A stretch of 64,000 bases of DNA from CAWDZK01 sp963726615 (GTDB lineage: Bacteria > Actinomycetota > Actinomycetes > JACCUZ01). The position numbers and the translations under genes are program-made. The stretch covers positions 310,001 through 374,000 of the forward strand of contig CAVSCX010000011.1 in assembly GCA_963726615.1 (NCBI GenBank), written 5' to 3'. The notes beneath the pieces were generated by a model. It was not told the DNA's origin. It searched no databases and worked only from the letters and a program-made list of their open reading frames with translations. Positions within the stretch are counted from its first letter, which is position 1. Every line of letters begins with the position of its first letter. Below are positions 27,888 to 36,035 of this stretch, in pieces.

Positions 27888-27920
27888 ATACGCCGATAAG
27901 ATACATTATGTCATGTAGTC
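27888..27920. other. AT-rich island with TAAGAT and TACAT/ATGTA repeat
   Basis: A short AT-rich patch in otherwise GC-rich DNA, directly after the UvrA-like gene. TAAGAT (27897-27902) is an excellent -10 candidate for the following broken HAD gene. TACAT (27902-27906) and ATGTA (27913-27917) form an inverted repeat with a 6-base loop, operator-like. It may be a foreign or remnant sequence. Confidence 0.45.
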
Positions 27921-28022
27921 CCTTCGAGCGGGCGTGGCGCGGGCGGCACCGGGCGCTCCCCTCCGCCGCGGCCGCCGGGACCGGTGGCGCCGCCCGGGAC
28001 CGGCTCCGGCAGGATCGGCGCC

Positions 28023-28307
28023 GTGACGGTGCTGCTGCTCGACCTGGACGGCGTCCTGATCTTCCCGTCGGCGAGCTTCGAGCGGGACCTGCTCGCTGCC
28101 GCCGACTGGCGCGCCGGCGGCCCCCGGGCGTTCCTGGCCGAGCTCGCCGACGACCCGGCCCACCTCGCGGCGCTCCTCGGCGACGGTGACGTGCTGGCCG
28201 CGATGGCTCCGGTCCTCGAGCGCCACGCGCTCCCGGCCGGGATGTCAGGCCCTGGACCGCCGATCGAACGTGTGTTCTCCTCGGATCCGTGCTGCGGTCC
28301 GCCCTGA
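28023..28307 (+). pseudogene. Truncated HAD-superfamily hydrolase
   Basis: The frame starts VTVLLLDLDGVLIFPSASFE, the HAD motif I with both catalytic Asp, and continues as a helical cap-like region for about 75 residues (LADDPAHLAALLGDGDVLAA). Full HAD proteins are about 200 residues and have motifs II-IV; here none follow, and after residue about 72 the sequence becomes unrelated (SGPGPPIERVFSSDPCCGPP) before the stop. A deletion or recombination probably joined unrelated DNA at about 28240. No intact continuation is found in other frames downstream. Confidence 0.6.
28264..28279. promoter_or_regulatory. LexA/SOS-box-like site
   Basis: TCGAAC-GTGT-GTTCTC matches the actinobacterial SOS box TCGAAC-N4-GTTCGA at all but the last two bases. 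It lies inside the degenerate tail of the HAD gene, 96 bases before the YdeI-family start. Confidence 0.4.
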
Positions 28308-28374
28308 CGTCGGACGGCGGGGTGCCCAGCCGCGCCCCGCTGCTCCCCCGCGCGGCCGGGCAGCTGGAGCTGCC

Positions 28375-28974
28375 GTGACTGCCGGCCCCACGTTCTTCGC
28401 AACGCCGGAGGAGCTGCGCGCCTGGTTCGACGACAACGCCGACACCGCCGACGAGCTGATCGTCGGCTACTGGAAGACCAAGACCGGCCGTCCCAGCGTC
28501 ACCTGGCCGCAGTCGGTCGACGAGGCGCTGTGCGTCGGCTGGATCGACGGCATCCGGCGGCGGCTCGACGACGAGCGCTACACGATCAGGTTCACGCCGC
28601 GGCGGCCGACCAGCAACTGGAGCGCTGTCAACGTCGAGCGGGTCGCGTCCCTGACCGCCGAGGGCCGGATGCGGCCGGCCGGAACGGCGGCCTTCGACCG
28701 GCGCCGCCGGGAGCAGGGCTACGGCCACGAGCAACGCGCTGCTGCCCGGCTGGAGCCGGGCGAGGAGGGGCAGTTCCAGGCAGCGGGCGGAGCCTGGGAG
28801 TTCTTCGTCGCCCAGCCGCCTTCGTACCGGCAGGCGGCTGTGCACTGGGTCTCGTCGGCGAAGAGGCCCGAGACGCGGGCCCGCCGCCTGGGGCGGCTGG
28901 TCGCCGACTCGGCTGCCGGCCGGCGGCTCGCCCAGCTCAGCCGTCCCGGTGGGGCCGGCCGGTCGTCCGGGTGA
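28375..28974 (+). CDS. YdeI/OmpD-associated family protein
   Basis: 199-residue cytosolic protein. The family pattern is clear: FATPEELRAWFDDNADTADE, LIVGYWKTKTGRPSVTWP, the block VDEALCVGWIDGIRRRLDDE and FTPRRPTSNWSAVNVERV. These proteins have been linked to bacteriocin or antimicrobial-peptide tolerance but the biochemical activity is unknown. GTG 28375 lacks a clear ribosome site. The C-terminal part (WEFFVAQPPSYRQAAVHWV) contains the helical bundle normally found. It may be under the SOS-like box upstream, which would be unusual. Confidence 0.85.
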   Translation: MTAGPTFFATPEELRAWFDDNADTADELIVGYWKTKTGRPSVTWPQSVDEALCVGWIDGIRRRLDDERYTIRFTPRRPTSNWSAVNVERVASLTAEGRMRPAGTAAFDRRRREQGYGHEQRAAARLEPGEEGQFQAAGGAWEFFVAQPPSYRQAAVHWVSSAKRPETRARRLGRLVADSAAGRRLAQLSRPGGAGRSSG

Positions 28975-29024
28975 CGTCGACGACACCCGCTGCGCACCTC
29001 GCGGGCGAGGCCACGGCTTCGTCC

Positions 29025-29030
29025 TAGGGT
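29025..29030 (+). promoter_or_regulatory. Leaderless -10 element (TAGGGT)
   Basis: TAGGGT ends 6 bases before GTG 29037, start of the first esterase. Confidence 0.6.
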
Positions 29031-29036
29031 TGCCGG

Positions 29037-30125
29037 GTGCCTGCCGACCCCACCTCCCTCTCGGGACCCGCCGTGGGCGAGCGCACCGTCACGTTCCGCC
29101 TGGAGGACCCGGACCACGCGCTGCGCGGCGTGCGGCTCTACCAGGAGGTCCGGATCCCGGCCGAGCTGCTGGACTTCGTGCACGTCGACGGCGCCTGGGT
29201 CCTGGAGCTTGACCGGCCGGCGGTGGACCGGATGGAGTACCTGCTCCAGGTCACCGGCGCGGACGGCACGGAGTCCTGGCGGACCGACCCGGCGAACCCG
29301 GTGCGGGTCGGTGGCCCGTACGGCGACAAGTCCGTCCTCGAGCTGCCCGGCTACCGGCAGCCGCGGTGGCTGGAGATGCCGGCACCGCCTGGGAGCCGTC
29401 GCGAGCTCGACATCGCGGCCAGGGCTCTTGACGCCGACGTCCCGGTGACGCTCTGGAGCCCCTCCGGCCTGGCGCCCTCGGCCCCCGCGCTGCTGCTGGT
29501 CGTGCACGACGGTCCGGAGTACGACGGGCTGGCGGACCTCACGGCGTACCTGGGGGCCATGGTCGCCGCCGGCGAGCTCCCCCCGGTGCGGGCCGCGCTG
29601 CTCGGGCCGGGGCACCGCGACGAGCGCTACTCCGCCGACGGGGCCTACACCCGGGCGCTCTGCCTGGCGGTCCTCCCCCGGCTGCACCTGGAGACCGCGG
29701 TCACCGCCACCGTCGGTGTGGGCGCCAGCCTCGGTGCCCTGGCGATGCTGCACGCCCAGCGCTCCGACGCCCGCTGCCTGGACGCGTTGTTCCTCCAGTC
29801 GGGGTCCTTCTTCCACCCCCGGCACGACGCGCACGAACGACGGTTCGCCCGCTACGACCGCGTCGTGCGCAGCGTCGACACGGTCCTCCGGGCCTCCGGC
29901 CACCCCCGGCCGGTGCCCACCGTGATGACCTGCGGCACGCTGGAGGAGAACCTCGCCAACAACCGGATCATGGCCCGGGCGCTGGCGGCGCAGGGCTACG
30001 ACATGACGCTGCGGGAGGTGCGCGACGTGCACAGCTACACCGCCTGGCGCGACGCCCTCGACCCCGCTCTCACCGGGCTGCTGCGCGAGGTCGACCGGCA
30101 GCACCGGTCCGGCGGCACCCGGTGA
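29037..30125 (+). CDS. Enterochelin-esterase-like alpha/beta-hydrolase
   Basis: 362 residues. An N-terminal beta-sandwich (TVTFRLEDPDHALRGVRLYQ) like that of the Fes family precedes a PF00756-type alpha/beta-hydrolase domain. Catalytic elements: nucleophile elbow VGVGASLGALAML (Ser), and the His likely in VRDVHSYTAWRDAL. The sequence has no signal peptide. It overlaps the second esterase by 4 bases (GTGA), so the two are translated together. Typical substrates of this family are siderophores or lactone/ester bonds; here the linked ATP-grasp and GCS2-like ligase suggest a hydrolysable small-molecule ester or peptide (inference). Confidence 0.85.
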   Translation: MPADPTSLSGPAVGERTVTFRLEDPDHALRGVRLYQEVRIPAELLDFVHVDGAWVLELDRPAVDRMEYLLQVTGADGTESWRTDPANPVRVGGPYGDKSVLELPGYRQPRWLEMPAPPGSRRELDIAARALDADVPVTLWSPSGLAPSAPALLLVVHDGPEYDGLADLTAYLGAMVAAGELPPVRAALLGPGHRDERYSADGAYTRALCLAVLPRLHLETAVTATVGVGASLGALAMLHAQRSDARCLDALFLQSGSFFHPRHDAHERRFARYDRVVRSVDTVLRASGHPRPVPTVMTCGTLEENLANNRIMARALAAQGYDMTLREVRDVHSYTAWRDALDPALTGLLREVDRQHRSGGTR

Positions 30126-30862
30126 CCCGCGCCGTCGAGCTGGCCGCCCCGGGCGGCTACCGCGGCCAGCTCGTGGCCCACGGGCACTGGGGTCAGCCCG
30201 TCGTCGTCTTTCCCTCCGAGGCCGGCAGCGCCTGGGACTTCGGGAACAACGGCATGGTCGAGGCCCTCCGGCCGCTCCTGGACGCCGGCCGGGTGAAGCT
30301 CTACTGCGTCGACTCGGCCGACGCGGCCACCTGGTCCGACCGCTCCCTCCCGATGGAGCGCCGGGCCCAGCTGCACGGGGAGTACGAGCAGTGGGTGCTG
30401 GAGCAGGTGGTGCCGTTCGTGCACGAGGACTGCGGCGGCCTGACCTCGATCGTCACCCTGGGCTGCAGCCTCGGGGCCTACCACGCCGCCAACATCGCGC
30501 TGCGCCACGCGCACGTCTTCCCGCGCGCGCTGTGCCTGTCCGGCACCTACGACCCGTCCCTCTGGGATGCCTGGGGCGACCGCGGCGACGCGGCCTACTT
30601 CCACAACCCGATGGACTACGTGGCCCACCTCGGCGGCGACCACCTGGACTGGCTGCGCCGTTCCGTCCATCTCACCCTCGTCGTCGGCCAGGGGGCCTGG
30701 GAGGTCGACCCGACAGGAGCGCTGCCCGGGACCCGGGCCTTCGCGGCGGCACTTGCCGGAAAGGGCATCCCGCACGACCTGGACGTGTGGGGTCACGACG
30801 TGCCGCACGACTGGCCCTCCTGGCAGCGCCAGGCCGCACACCACCTCCCCCGGTTCTGCTGA
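30122..30862 (+). CDS. Esterase (PF00756-like)
   Basis: 246 residues of one alpha/beta-hydrolase domain. The nucleophile is in VTLGCSLGAYHAANIAL (Ser of GCSLGAY), and the catalytic His is likely in GHDVPHDWPSWQRQ at the C-terminus; the Asp should be in VVGQGAWEVDPT. It is a cytosolic carboxylesterase or thioesterase-type enzyme. Coupled to the preceding Fes-like gene. A CorA gene is convergent immediately after. Confidence 0.87.
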   Translation: MTRAVELAAPGGYRGQLVAHGHWGQPVVVFPSEAGSAWDFGNNGMVEALRPLLDAGRVKLYCVDSADAATWSDRSLPMERRAQLHGEYEQWVLEQVVPFVHEDCGGLTSIVTLGCSLGAYHAANIALRHAHVFPRALCLSGTYDPSLWDAWGDRGDAAYFHNPMDYVAHLGGDHLDWLRRSVHLTLVVGQGAWEVDPTGALPGTRAFAAALAGKGIPHDLDVWGHDVPHDWPSWQRQAAHHLPRFC

Positions 30863-30907
30863 AGGCCGAAGACCGGTCGTCCTGCTGGTGGGAGCTCGCT
30901 GCGCCCC

Positions 30908-31897
30908 TCACCACCAGCCCTGCCGCTTCGTCCACCGCAGCAGGGCGGCGCTCATCGCGACCATCACGGCAAGGATCAGCAGCAGCTGGGCCACGTGGGT
31001 GCGGTCGTTCCTGATGACGTTCATGCCGAAGATCGACGCGACCGCGGTGATCGGGAGGGTCACCGCGGCCAGCACCGCCAGCCGCTCGACTGCCACCGTC
31101 ATGCGGGTGGCCACCCGGGTCTGGTAGAGATCGATGACCCCGAAGAGGAACTCCTTCTCACCGTCGCTGAGGCTGCGGACCCGGTCGAACTGGTCGGCCA
31201 GGTCGGCGAGCACCGGGGCGCTTGCCCCGGCCACCGCGCCCCGGTCGGCCAGCGTCCCGAGCCGTCCGTAGATCTCGTGGCTCTGCGCTGCCATGGTGCG
31301 CACCGTCAGGAGCTCGTGCCTGACCAGGAACATCGCCTCCAGCAAGGCCTCGGGGTGCCGGAAGTCGTCCACCATCACCCGCTGCTCCAGACCGGCAACC
31401 TTCTCCGCGACGGCAGAGACCGCCGCCCACTGCCGGCGGGCGACGGCGGACACGACGGCGTAGGACAGGTCCGCCGGCGACGCCGGCACCAGCCGGCCCT
31501 CCCGCATCCGGCGCAGCGCGCCGTCGGTCTCGGCCAGGGCGCTCTCGGGGGGCACCTCCGGGTTCAACGGCCCGTGCACGGTGACCAGGAAGTTGCGGCC
31601 CACGAACTGGTCCAGCTCGAGCAGGTGCACGTGCCCGGCCGCGCCGGTCTCCGGCGCGTGCAGCACGAGGAAGACGTAGTCGGGGTACGCGTGGGTCGCC
31701 GGCACGTGGTTCCGCTCGCGACAGGCGCGCAGGGTCAGGTCGTGGAATCCGAAGGTCGACGCCAGCGCGTCCTCGGAGGAGGCGTCGAGGACCGGGACGT
31801 CGACCCAGACGAAGCCGTCACTGCGCCCGAGAAGGTCCGCCAGGGCAGCGCGAGGGTGGTCCGCCACACCGGCCGCGGTCACGAACCGGACGTCCAT
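30908..31897 (-). CDS. CorA-family Mg2+/divalent cation transporter
   Basis: 329 residues. A long acidic-basic cytosolic domain precedes two C-terminal transmembrane helices, the first followed by the selectivity signature FGMNVIRN (family GMN). The second is VAQLLLILAVMVAMSAALL. The family motif EKEFLFGVIDLYQTRV that leads into the first helix is also visible. It mediates pentameric Mg2+, Co2+ or Zn2+ transport. ATG 31897 has GAGGTGAGC upstream. Its stop is 45 bases from the esterase stop on the other strand; it lies between the two esterase genes and the ATP-grasp gene but points the other way. Confidence 0.92.
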   Translation of the reverse strand: MDVRFVTAAGVADHPRAALADLLGRSDGFVWVDVPVLDASSEDALASTFGFHDLTLRACRERNHVPATHAYPDYVFLVLHAPETGAAGHVHLLELDQFVGRNFLVTVHGPLNPEVPPESALAETDGALRRMREGRLVPASPADLSYAVVSAVARRQWAAVSAVAEKVAGLEQRVMVDDFRHPEALLEAMFLVRHELLTVRTMAAQSHEIYGRLGTLADRGAVAGASAPVLADLADQFDRVRSLSDGEKEFLFGVIDLYQTRVATRMTVAVERLAVLAAVTLPITAVASIFGMNVIRNDRTHVAQLLLILAVMVAMSAALLRWTKRQGWW

Positions 31898-31921
31898 ACG
31901 CTCACCTCGCTCGCCCTGCAC

Positions 31922-31963
31922 AGGGTAGGGCCGTCGACAGGCGGCATCGGCGCTCACTACGGT
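31922..31963. promoter_or_regulatory. Divergent corA / ATP-grasp promoters
   Basis: On the minus strand TACCCT (31927-31922) precedes corA (start 31897); on the plus strand TACGGT (31958-31963) precedes the ATP-grasp gene (start 31992, ribosome site GGAAGGA at 31979-31985). Both match TANNNT. Confidence 0.5.
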
Positions 31964-31991
31964 TCTGAGGACCCGGACGGAAGGACGCACC

Positions 31992-33239
31992 GTGACCGAC
32001 TCCCGGCACGTCATCGGGCTGCTGCTCGGCACGGAGAACGACTGGCCGACCGTCTTCGAGGACCTCATGCGCCGTGCTGGCACCCTCGAGGACGGCTCGG
32101 GCACGGTGCACTCCTACGACGTGGAGCGGCTCACGATCGAGCCGTTCGACCTCCGGTACTCCCCGTCGTACGACCTCGTGATCGACCGGCTGGCCTACTG
32201 GTACTACGTCCCCCGCGAGTGGCTGAAGAAGGTCGCGCTGATGGACGGGGTCTACCTGCTCAACTCGCCGTTCACCTTCCAGGCGATGGAGAAGCATGCG
32301 GCGTACTGCGCGATGATGCGGCTCGGCCTCAAGGTGCCCGAGACCGCGCTGGTGCCCTACAAGAACCCGGTGGACAACGCGAAGTACGCCTACACCGCGG
32401 AGCGCTACAACCGGGCCTTCGACCTCGAGTCGGTCGCGTCGAAGGTCGGCTACCCGCTGTTCATGAAGCCGTACGACGGCGGAGCCTGGCGCGGGGTCTC
32501 GCGGATCCGCGACGTGGACGAGCTGCACCGCGCCTACGACGAGTCCGGCGAGATGCTCATGCACCTGCAGGCCTCCGTGGAGGGCTACGACGTGTTCGCC
32601 CGGTCGTTGTCGATCGGCGCCGAGACGATGGTGATGAACTTCGACCCCGAGCAGCCCATGCACGGGCGCTACTCGGTCTCACACGACTTCCTCTCCCCCG
32701 CGACCGGCGCCGAGGTCGTCTCGATCGGCCGCATCGTCAACGCGTTCTTCCGCTGGGAGTTCAACTCCTGCGAGACGCTGGTCGCCGGGACAGAGGTGCA
32801 CCCGATCGACTACGCCAACGCCTGCCCCGACGTCGCGATCACGTCGCTGCACTACTACTTCCCGTGGGCCATGAAGGCCCTGGTGAAGTGGTCGATGTTC
32901 TGCACCGCCACCGGCCGGGTGCCCTCGCCGCACGTCGACCCGGCGCCGTGGTTCGCGGTGGCGGACCGAGGCGACCTGTCGTACGACGAGAAGCTCGCGG
33001 AGTACTCGAAGCTGGCCGACACGTACTTCGACACCGAGCGCTACCTCGACTTCTGCGCCTCCCGGCTGCCCGAGCTCGACTCCCGCGCGCTCGAGTACTT
33101 CGAGTCCGGCGACTTCGACCGCGTGCTGGTCGAGACGGTCACGAGCACCTTCCCGGCGCACGAGCACGACCAGTTCGTCGCGCACTACCGCGGCCTGCTG
33201 GGTGCCTGGTGCGCCGACGAGCGCATCCGCCTCGGCTGA
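31992..33239 (+). CDS. ATP-grasp domain protein, uncharacterised
   Basis: 415 residues. An N-terminal Rossmann-like half (HVIGLLLGTENDWPTVFEDL) is followed by an ATP-grasp fold with the ATP-binding lysine region VGYPLFMKPYDGGAWRGVS, a glycine loop and the C-terminal metal-binding region EVHPIDYANACPDVAITSL. Such enzymes ligate a carboxylate to an amine or thiol with ATP. It does not resemble RimK, DdlA or biotin carboxylase closely enough to name. It faces the GCS2-type ligase convergently and has its own promoter and ribosome site. The specific substrate is unknown. Confidence 0.82.
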   Translation: MTDSRHVIGLLLGTENDWPTVFEDLMRRAGTLEDGSGTVHSYDVERLTIEPFDLRYSPSYDLVIDRLAYWYYVPREWLKKVALMDGVYLLNSPFTFQAMEKHAAYCAMMRLGLKVPETALVPYKNPVDNAKYAYTAERYNRAFDLESVASKVGYPLFMKPYDGGAWRGVSRIRDVDELHRAYDESGEMLMHLQASVEGYDVFARSLSIGAETMVMNFDPEQPMHGRYSVSHDFLSPATGAEVVSIGRIVNAFFRWEFNSCETLVAGTEVHPIDYANACPDVAITSLHYYFPWAMKALVKWSMFCTATGRVPSPHVDPAPWFAVADRGDLSYDEKLAEYSKLADTYFDTERYLDFCASRLPELDSRALEYFESGDFDRVLVETVTSTFPAHEHDQFVAHYRGLLGAWCADERIRLG

Positions 33240-33260
33240 CCCGCCGCCGCGGTCGGCGGG
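33240..33260. terminator. Bidirectional hairpin (CCCGCCG/CGGCGGG)
   Basis: Perfect 7-bp stem (33240-33246 with 33254-33260, 7-base loop) in the convergent gap between the ATP-grasp and GCS2-like genes; starts one base after the stop codon. Confidence 0.55.
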
Positions 33261-33284
33261 CCCTGACTCCCCGAGCGGCTGGGC

Positions 33285-34757
33285 TCAGCCGAGCGGCCAG
33301 GTGTGCACCGGCTGGTTCGCGTGCATGTTGACGACGTACTCGCGCATCATCTCGCGCAGGGCGTCGGGCCGGTCGTGCGCCGCGAAGAGCCGGTGGAACT
33401 CGGCCGCCTGCCAGCTGGCACCGTTGACGCCGCGCAGGCACCGACCCTCGATGATCTCCAGCAGGCGGTCGGCGTCGGCCGTGGCGACCCCCCACTCCTG
33501 CAGGCCCTGGTGCGCCATCGGTAGCAGGTGCCGCAGCACCAGCTCGGTCACCGGCACCTCGCCGATGCCCGGCCAGTAGATCCGCGCCTCGATGCCGTGC
33601 CGGGCGCCGGAGTGGAAGTTCTCCTCGGCCGCCGAGAACGACATCTGCGACCACACCGGCCGGTCCGCCTCAGCCAGCACCTTGACCAGCCCGTAGTAGA
33701 ACGCGGCGTTGGCGAGGACGTCGACCACGGTCGGGCCCGCGGGCAGGCACCGGTTCTCGACCCGCAGGTGCGGCCGGCCGCGGAACACGTCGTAGACCGG
33801 TCGGTTCCAGCGGTAGACGGTGCCGTTGTGCAGACGGAGCTCGCCGAGGCTGGGGACGTCACCGCGGTCGAGCACCTCGACCGGGTCCTCGTCGTCGACG
33901 ATCGGCAGCAGCGACGGGTAGTAGCGCACGTTCTCCTCGAACAGGTCGAAGATCGAGGTGATCCACCGCTCGCCGAACCACACCCGGGGACGCACCCCCT
34001 GCGCCTTCAGCTCGTCCGAGCGGGTGTCGGCAGCCTGCTCGAACAAGGCGATGCGCGTCTCCCGCCACAGCTCCTTGCCGAAGAAGAACGGCGAGTTGGC
34101 AGCGAGGGCGAGCTGTACCCCGGCGATGGCCTGGGAGGCGTTCCAGTGCGCCGCGAACGTCTCCGGGTTCACCTGCAGGTGCAGCTGCAGGCTGGTGCAG
34201 GCCGCCTCCGGCGCGATGCTGTCGGCGTACGCGGAGATCCGCTCCACCCCGTCGATGGCCAGATGGATGTCCTCCCCCCGGGCGGCGAAGACCTGCTCGT
34301 TGAGCAGCTTGTAGCGCGGGTTGGCGGAGAACGTCTCCTCGGTGAGGTGCTCGGGCCGGACCGTCGGCAGGATGCCGATCATCACGACGTCGGCTCCCTC
34401 CCCGTTGGCGACGTCGTCGGCGTGGTTGAGGCTGGCCCGCACCGCCGCCTCGAGCTCGGCGAAGACCGGTCCGTCGAGCAGCCTGGGCGGGATGTTGATC
34501 TCGATGTTGAACTGGGCCAGCTCGGTCTGGAAGTCAGGGTCGGCCATCCGGCCGAGGATCTTCTCGTTGGCCATCGCCGGGTCGCCGGCGGCGTCGGTGA
34601 GGTTGAGCTCGATCTCCAGGCCCATGCTGCGGCGCTCGGCGTCGAAGCGCGACTCGGCCAGCATCCGGGCGAACACGTCGAGGCAGCGCTTGACCTTCGC
34701 CCGGTAGAGCTGCCGGTCCTCGCGCGTGAACTTCCTGCTCGCGACGTCCTGGCCCAT
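33285..34757 (-). CDS. Glutamate-cysteine ligase-like (GCS2) carboxylate-amine ligase
   Basis: 490 residues of the GCS2 superfamily. Fold markers are MGLEIELNLTDAAGDPAMAN, FNIEINIPPRLL, CTSLQLHLQVNPETFA, NSPFFFGKELWRETRIALF and RPHLRVENRCLPAGPTVVDV, which carry the metal and ATP ligands. In the family the enzyme forms a gamma-amide between glutamate (or another acid) and an amine such as cysteine. Actinobacteria normally use mycothiol, not glutathione, so the product is unlikely to be plain gamma-glutamylcysteine for GSH; EgtA-type or a novel ligase is possible. ATG 34757 has GGAAGGGG upstream. It is convergent with the ATP-grasp gene. Confidence 0.86.
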   Translation of the reverse strand: MGQDVASRKFTREDRQLYRAKVKRCLDVFARMLAESRFDAERRSMGLEIELNLTDAAGDPAMANEKILGRMADPDFQTELAQFNIEINIPPRLLDGPVFAELEAAVRASLNHADDVANGEGADVVMIGILPTVRPEHLTEETFSANPRYKLLNEQVFAARGEDIHLAIDGVERISAYADSIAPEAACTSLQLHLQVNPETFAAHWNASQAIAGVQLALAANSPFFFGKELWRETRIALFEQAADTRSDELKAQGVRPRVWFGERWITSIFDLFEENVRYYPSLLPIVDDEDPVEVLDRGDVPSLGELRLHNGTVYRWNRPVYDVFRGRPHLRVENRCLPAGPTVVDVLANAAFYYGLVKVLAEADRPVWSQMSFSAAEENFHSGARHGIEARIYWPGIGEVPVTELVLRHLLPMAHQGLQEWGVATADADRLLEIIEGRCLRGVNGASWQAAEFHRLFAAHDRPDALREMMREYVVNMHANQPVHTWPLG

Positions 34758-34871
34758 CCGCCGCCCCTTCCCGGGCTCACCTGGAGCAACCTTGTCACGA
34801 CACCGTGCCACCCGGGGCGTTTCGGGGCGGGTGGTCCCGCGAGCCTGCCGGGTTGTGTCCCGGGTCCGACC

Positions 34872-34877
34872 TACCGT
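34872..34877 (+). promoter_or_regulatory. Leaderless -10 element (TACCGT)
   Basis: TACCGT ends 6 bases before GTG 34884 of sbcD. Confidence 0.6.
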
Positions 34878-34883
34878 CCTCCT

Positions 34884-36035
34884 GTGCGCCTGCTCCACAC
34901 CTCCGACTGGCACCTGGGCCGGTCCTTCCACCGTGAGGACCTGCTCGGCGCCCAGGCGCGGTTCGTCGACCATCTCGTCGACACGGTGCGCTCCGAGCGG
35001 GTCGACGCGGTCGTCGTGTCGGGCGACGTCTACGACCGGGCCCTGCCGTCGGTCGACGCGGTCGCGGTGTTCGACGACACCCTGGCCCGGCTCGCCGCCA
35101 CGCGAGCGCGGGTGGTGCTGATCAGCGGCAACCACGACTCGACGCGCCGTCTCGGCTTCGGGTCGGCCCTGATCGACAGAGCCGGCATCCACCTGCGCAC
35201 CGACGTCGGCGCGGCGCACCGGCCCGTCCTGCTGGAGGACCCGGACGGTCCGGTCGCGGTCTACGCGGTCCCCTACCTCGAGCCCGACGCCGTGCGGGTC
35301 GAGCTCGGCTGCGACGAGCGCAGCCATGTCGCGGTGCTGACCGTGGCGATGGACCGGGTCCGCGGCGACCTGGCCGGCCGACCCGGAACGCGGTCGGTCG
35401 TCCTCGCGCACGCCTTCGTCTCCGGCGGTCAGGCGAGCGAGAGCGAGCGCGACATCACCGTCGGGGGCGCCGCCTCGGTGCCGACCAGCACCTTCGCCGG
35501 GGTCGACTACGCCGCGCTGGGGCACCTGCACGGCGCCCAGCGGCTGTCCGACCGGGTCCGCTACAGCGGCTCGCCGCTGGCCTACTCCTTCTCCGAGGAG
35601 CACCAGGTCAAGCAGATGCTGCTCGTGGACCTCGGGGCCGGGCCGGGCGCCGTCCCCAGGGTCGAGCCGGTGCCCACGCCGGTCGAGCGGCCGCTGGCCA
35701 GGCTGTCCGGCCGGCTCGACGACCTGATGACGAGCCAGCGTTGGGCGCCGTACGCCGGGCACTACCTGCAGGTGACCTTGACCGACCCCACCCGTCCCCG
35801 GGAGCCGATGGAGCGGCTGCGGGCGCGCTTCCCGCACGTGCTCGTGCTCGCCTTCGCCCCCGACGGCGACGCCTCCGACGGCCCGGCGTCGTACGCCGCC
35901 CGGGTCCGGGGTCGCTCCGACCTCGAGATCGCCGGCGACTTCGTGGCGCACGTGCGCGGCCCCGCGGAGCCCGCCGAGTCGACGCTGCTGGCGACGGCCT
36001 TCGAGGACGTACGGCGGGCGGAGGCGACCCGCTGA
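34884..36035 (+). CDS. sbcD: Nuclease SbcD
   Basis: 383 residues, Mre11/SbcD family. The calcineurin-type phosphoesterase motifs appear in order: LLHTSDWHLGRSF, DAVVVSGDVYDRALPS, VVLISGNHDS, VLAHAFVSGG and YAALGHLHGAQ, which carry the two-metal ligands; the capping domain follows (ARFPHVLVLAFAPDG). With SbcC it cuts hairpin and stalled DNA ends. The frame is open far upstream, but the family N-terminus VRLLHTSDWH and a leaderless -10 fix the start at GTG 34884. The stop overlaps the sbcC start by one base (TGATG). Confidence 0.96.
   Translation: MRLLHTSDWHLGRSFHREDLLGAQARFVDHLVDTVRSERVDAVVVSGDVYDRALPSVDAVAVFDDTLARLAATRARVVLISGNHDSTRRLGFGSALIDRAGIHLRTDVGAAHRPVLLEDPDGPVAVYAVPYLEPDAVRVELGCDERSHVAVLTVAMDRVRGDLAGRPGTRSVVLAHAFVSGGQASESERDITVGGAASVPTSTFAGVDYAALGHLHGAQRLSDRVRYSGSPLAYSFSEEHQVKQMLLVDLGAGPGAVPRVEPVPTPVERPLARLSGRLDDLMTSQRWAPYAGHYLQVTLTDPTRPREPMERLRARFPHVLVLAFAPDGDASDGPASYAARVRGRSDLEIAGDFVAHVRGPAEPAESTLLATAFEDVRRAEATR

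Noticed and set aside
27908..28189. Possible small gene starting at ATG in the AT-rich patch
   Set aside because: The frame becomes Arg-rich shadow sequence of the HAD remnant; no family resemblance.
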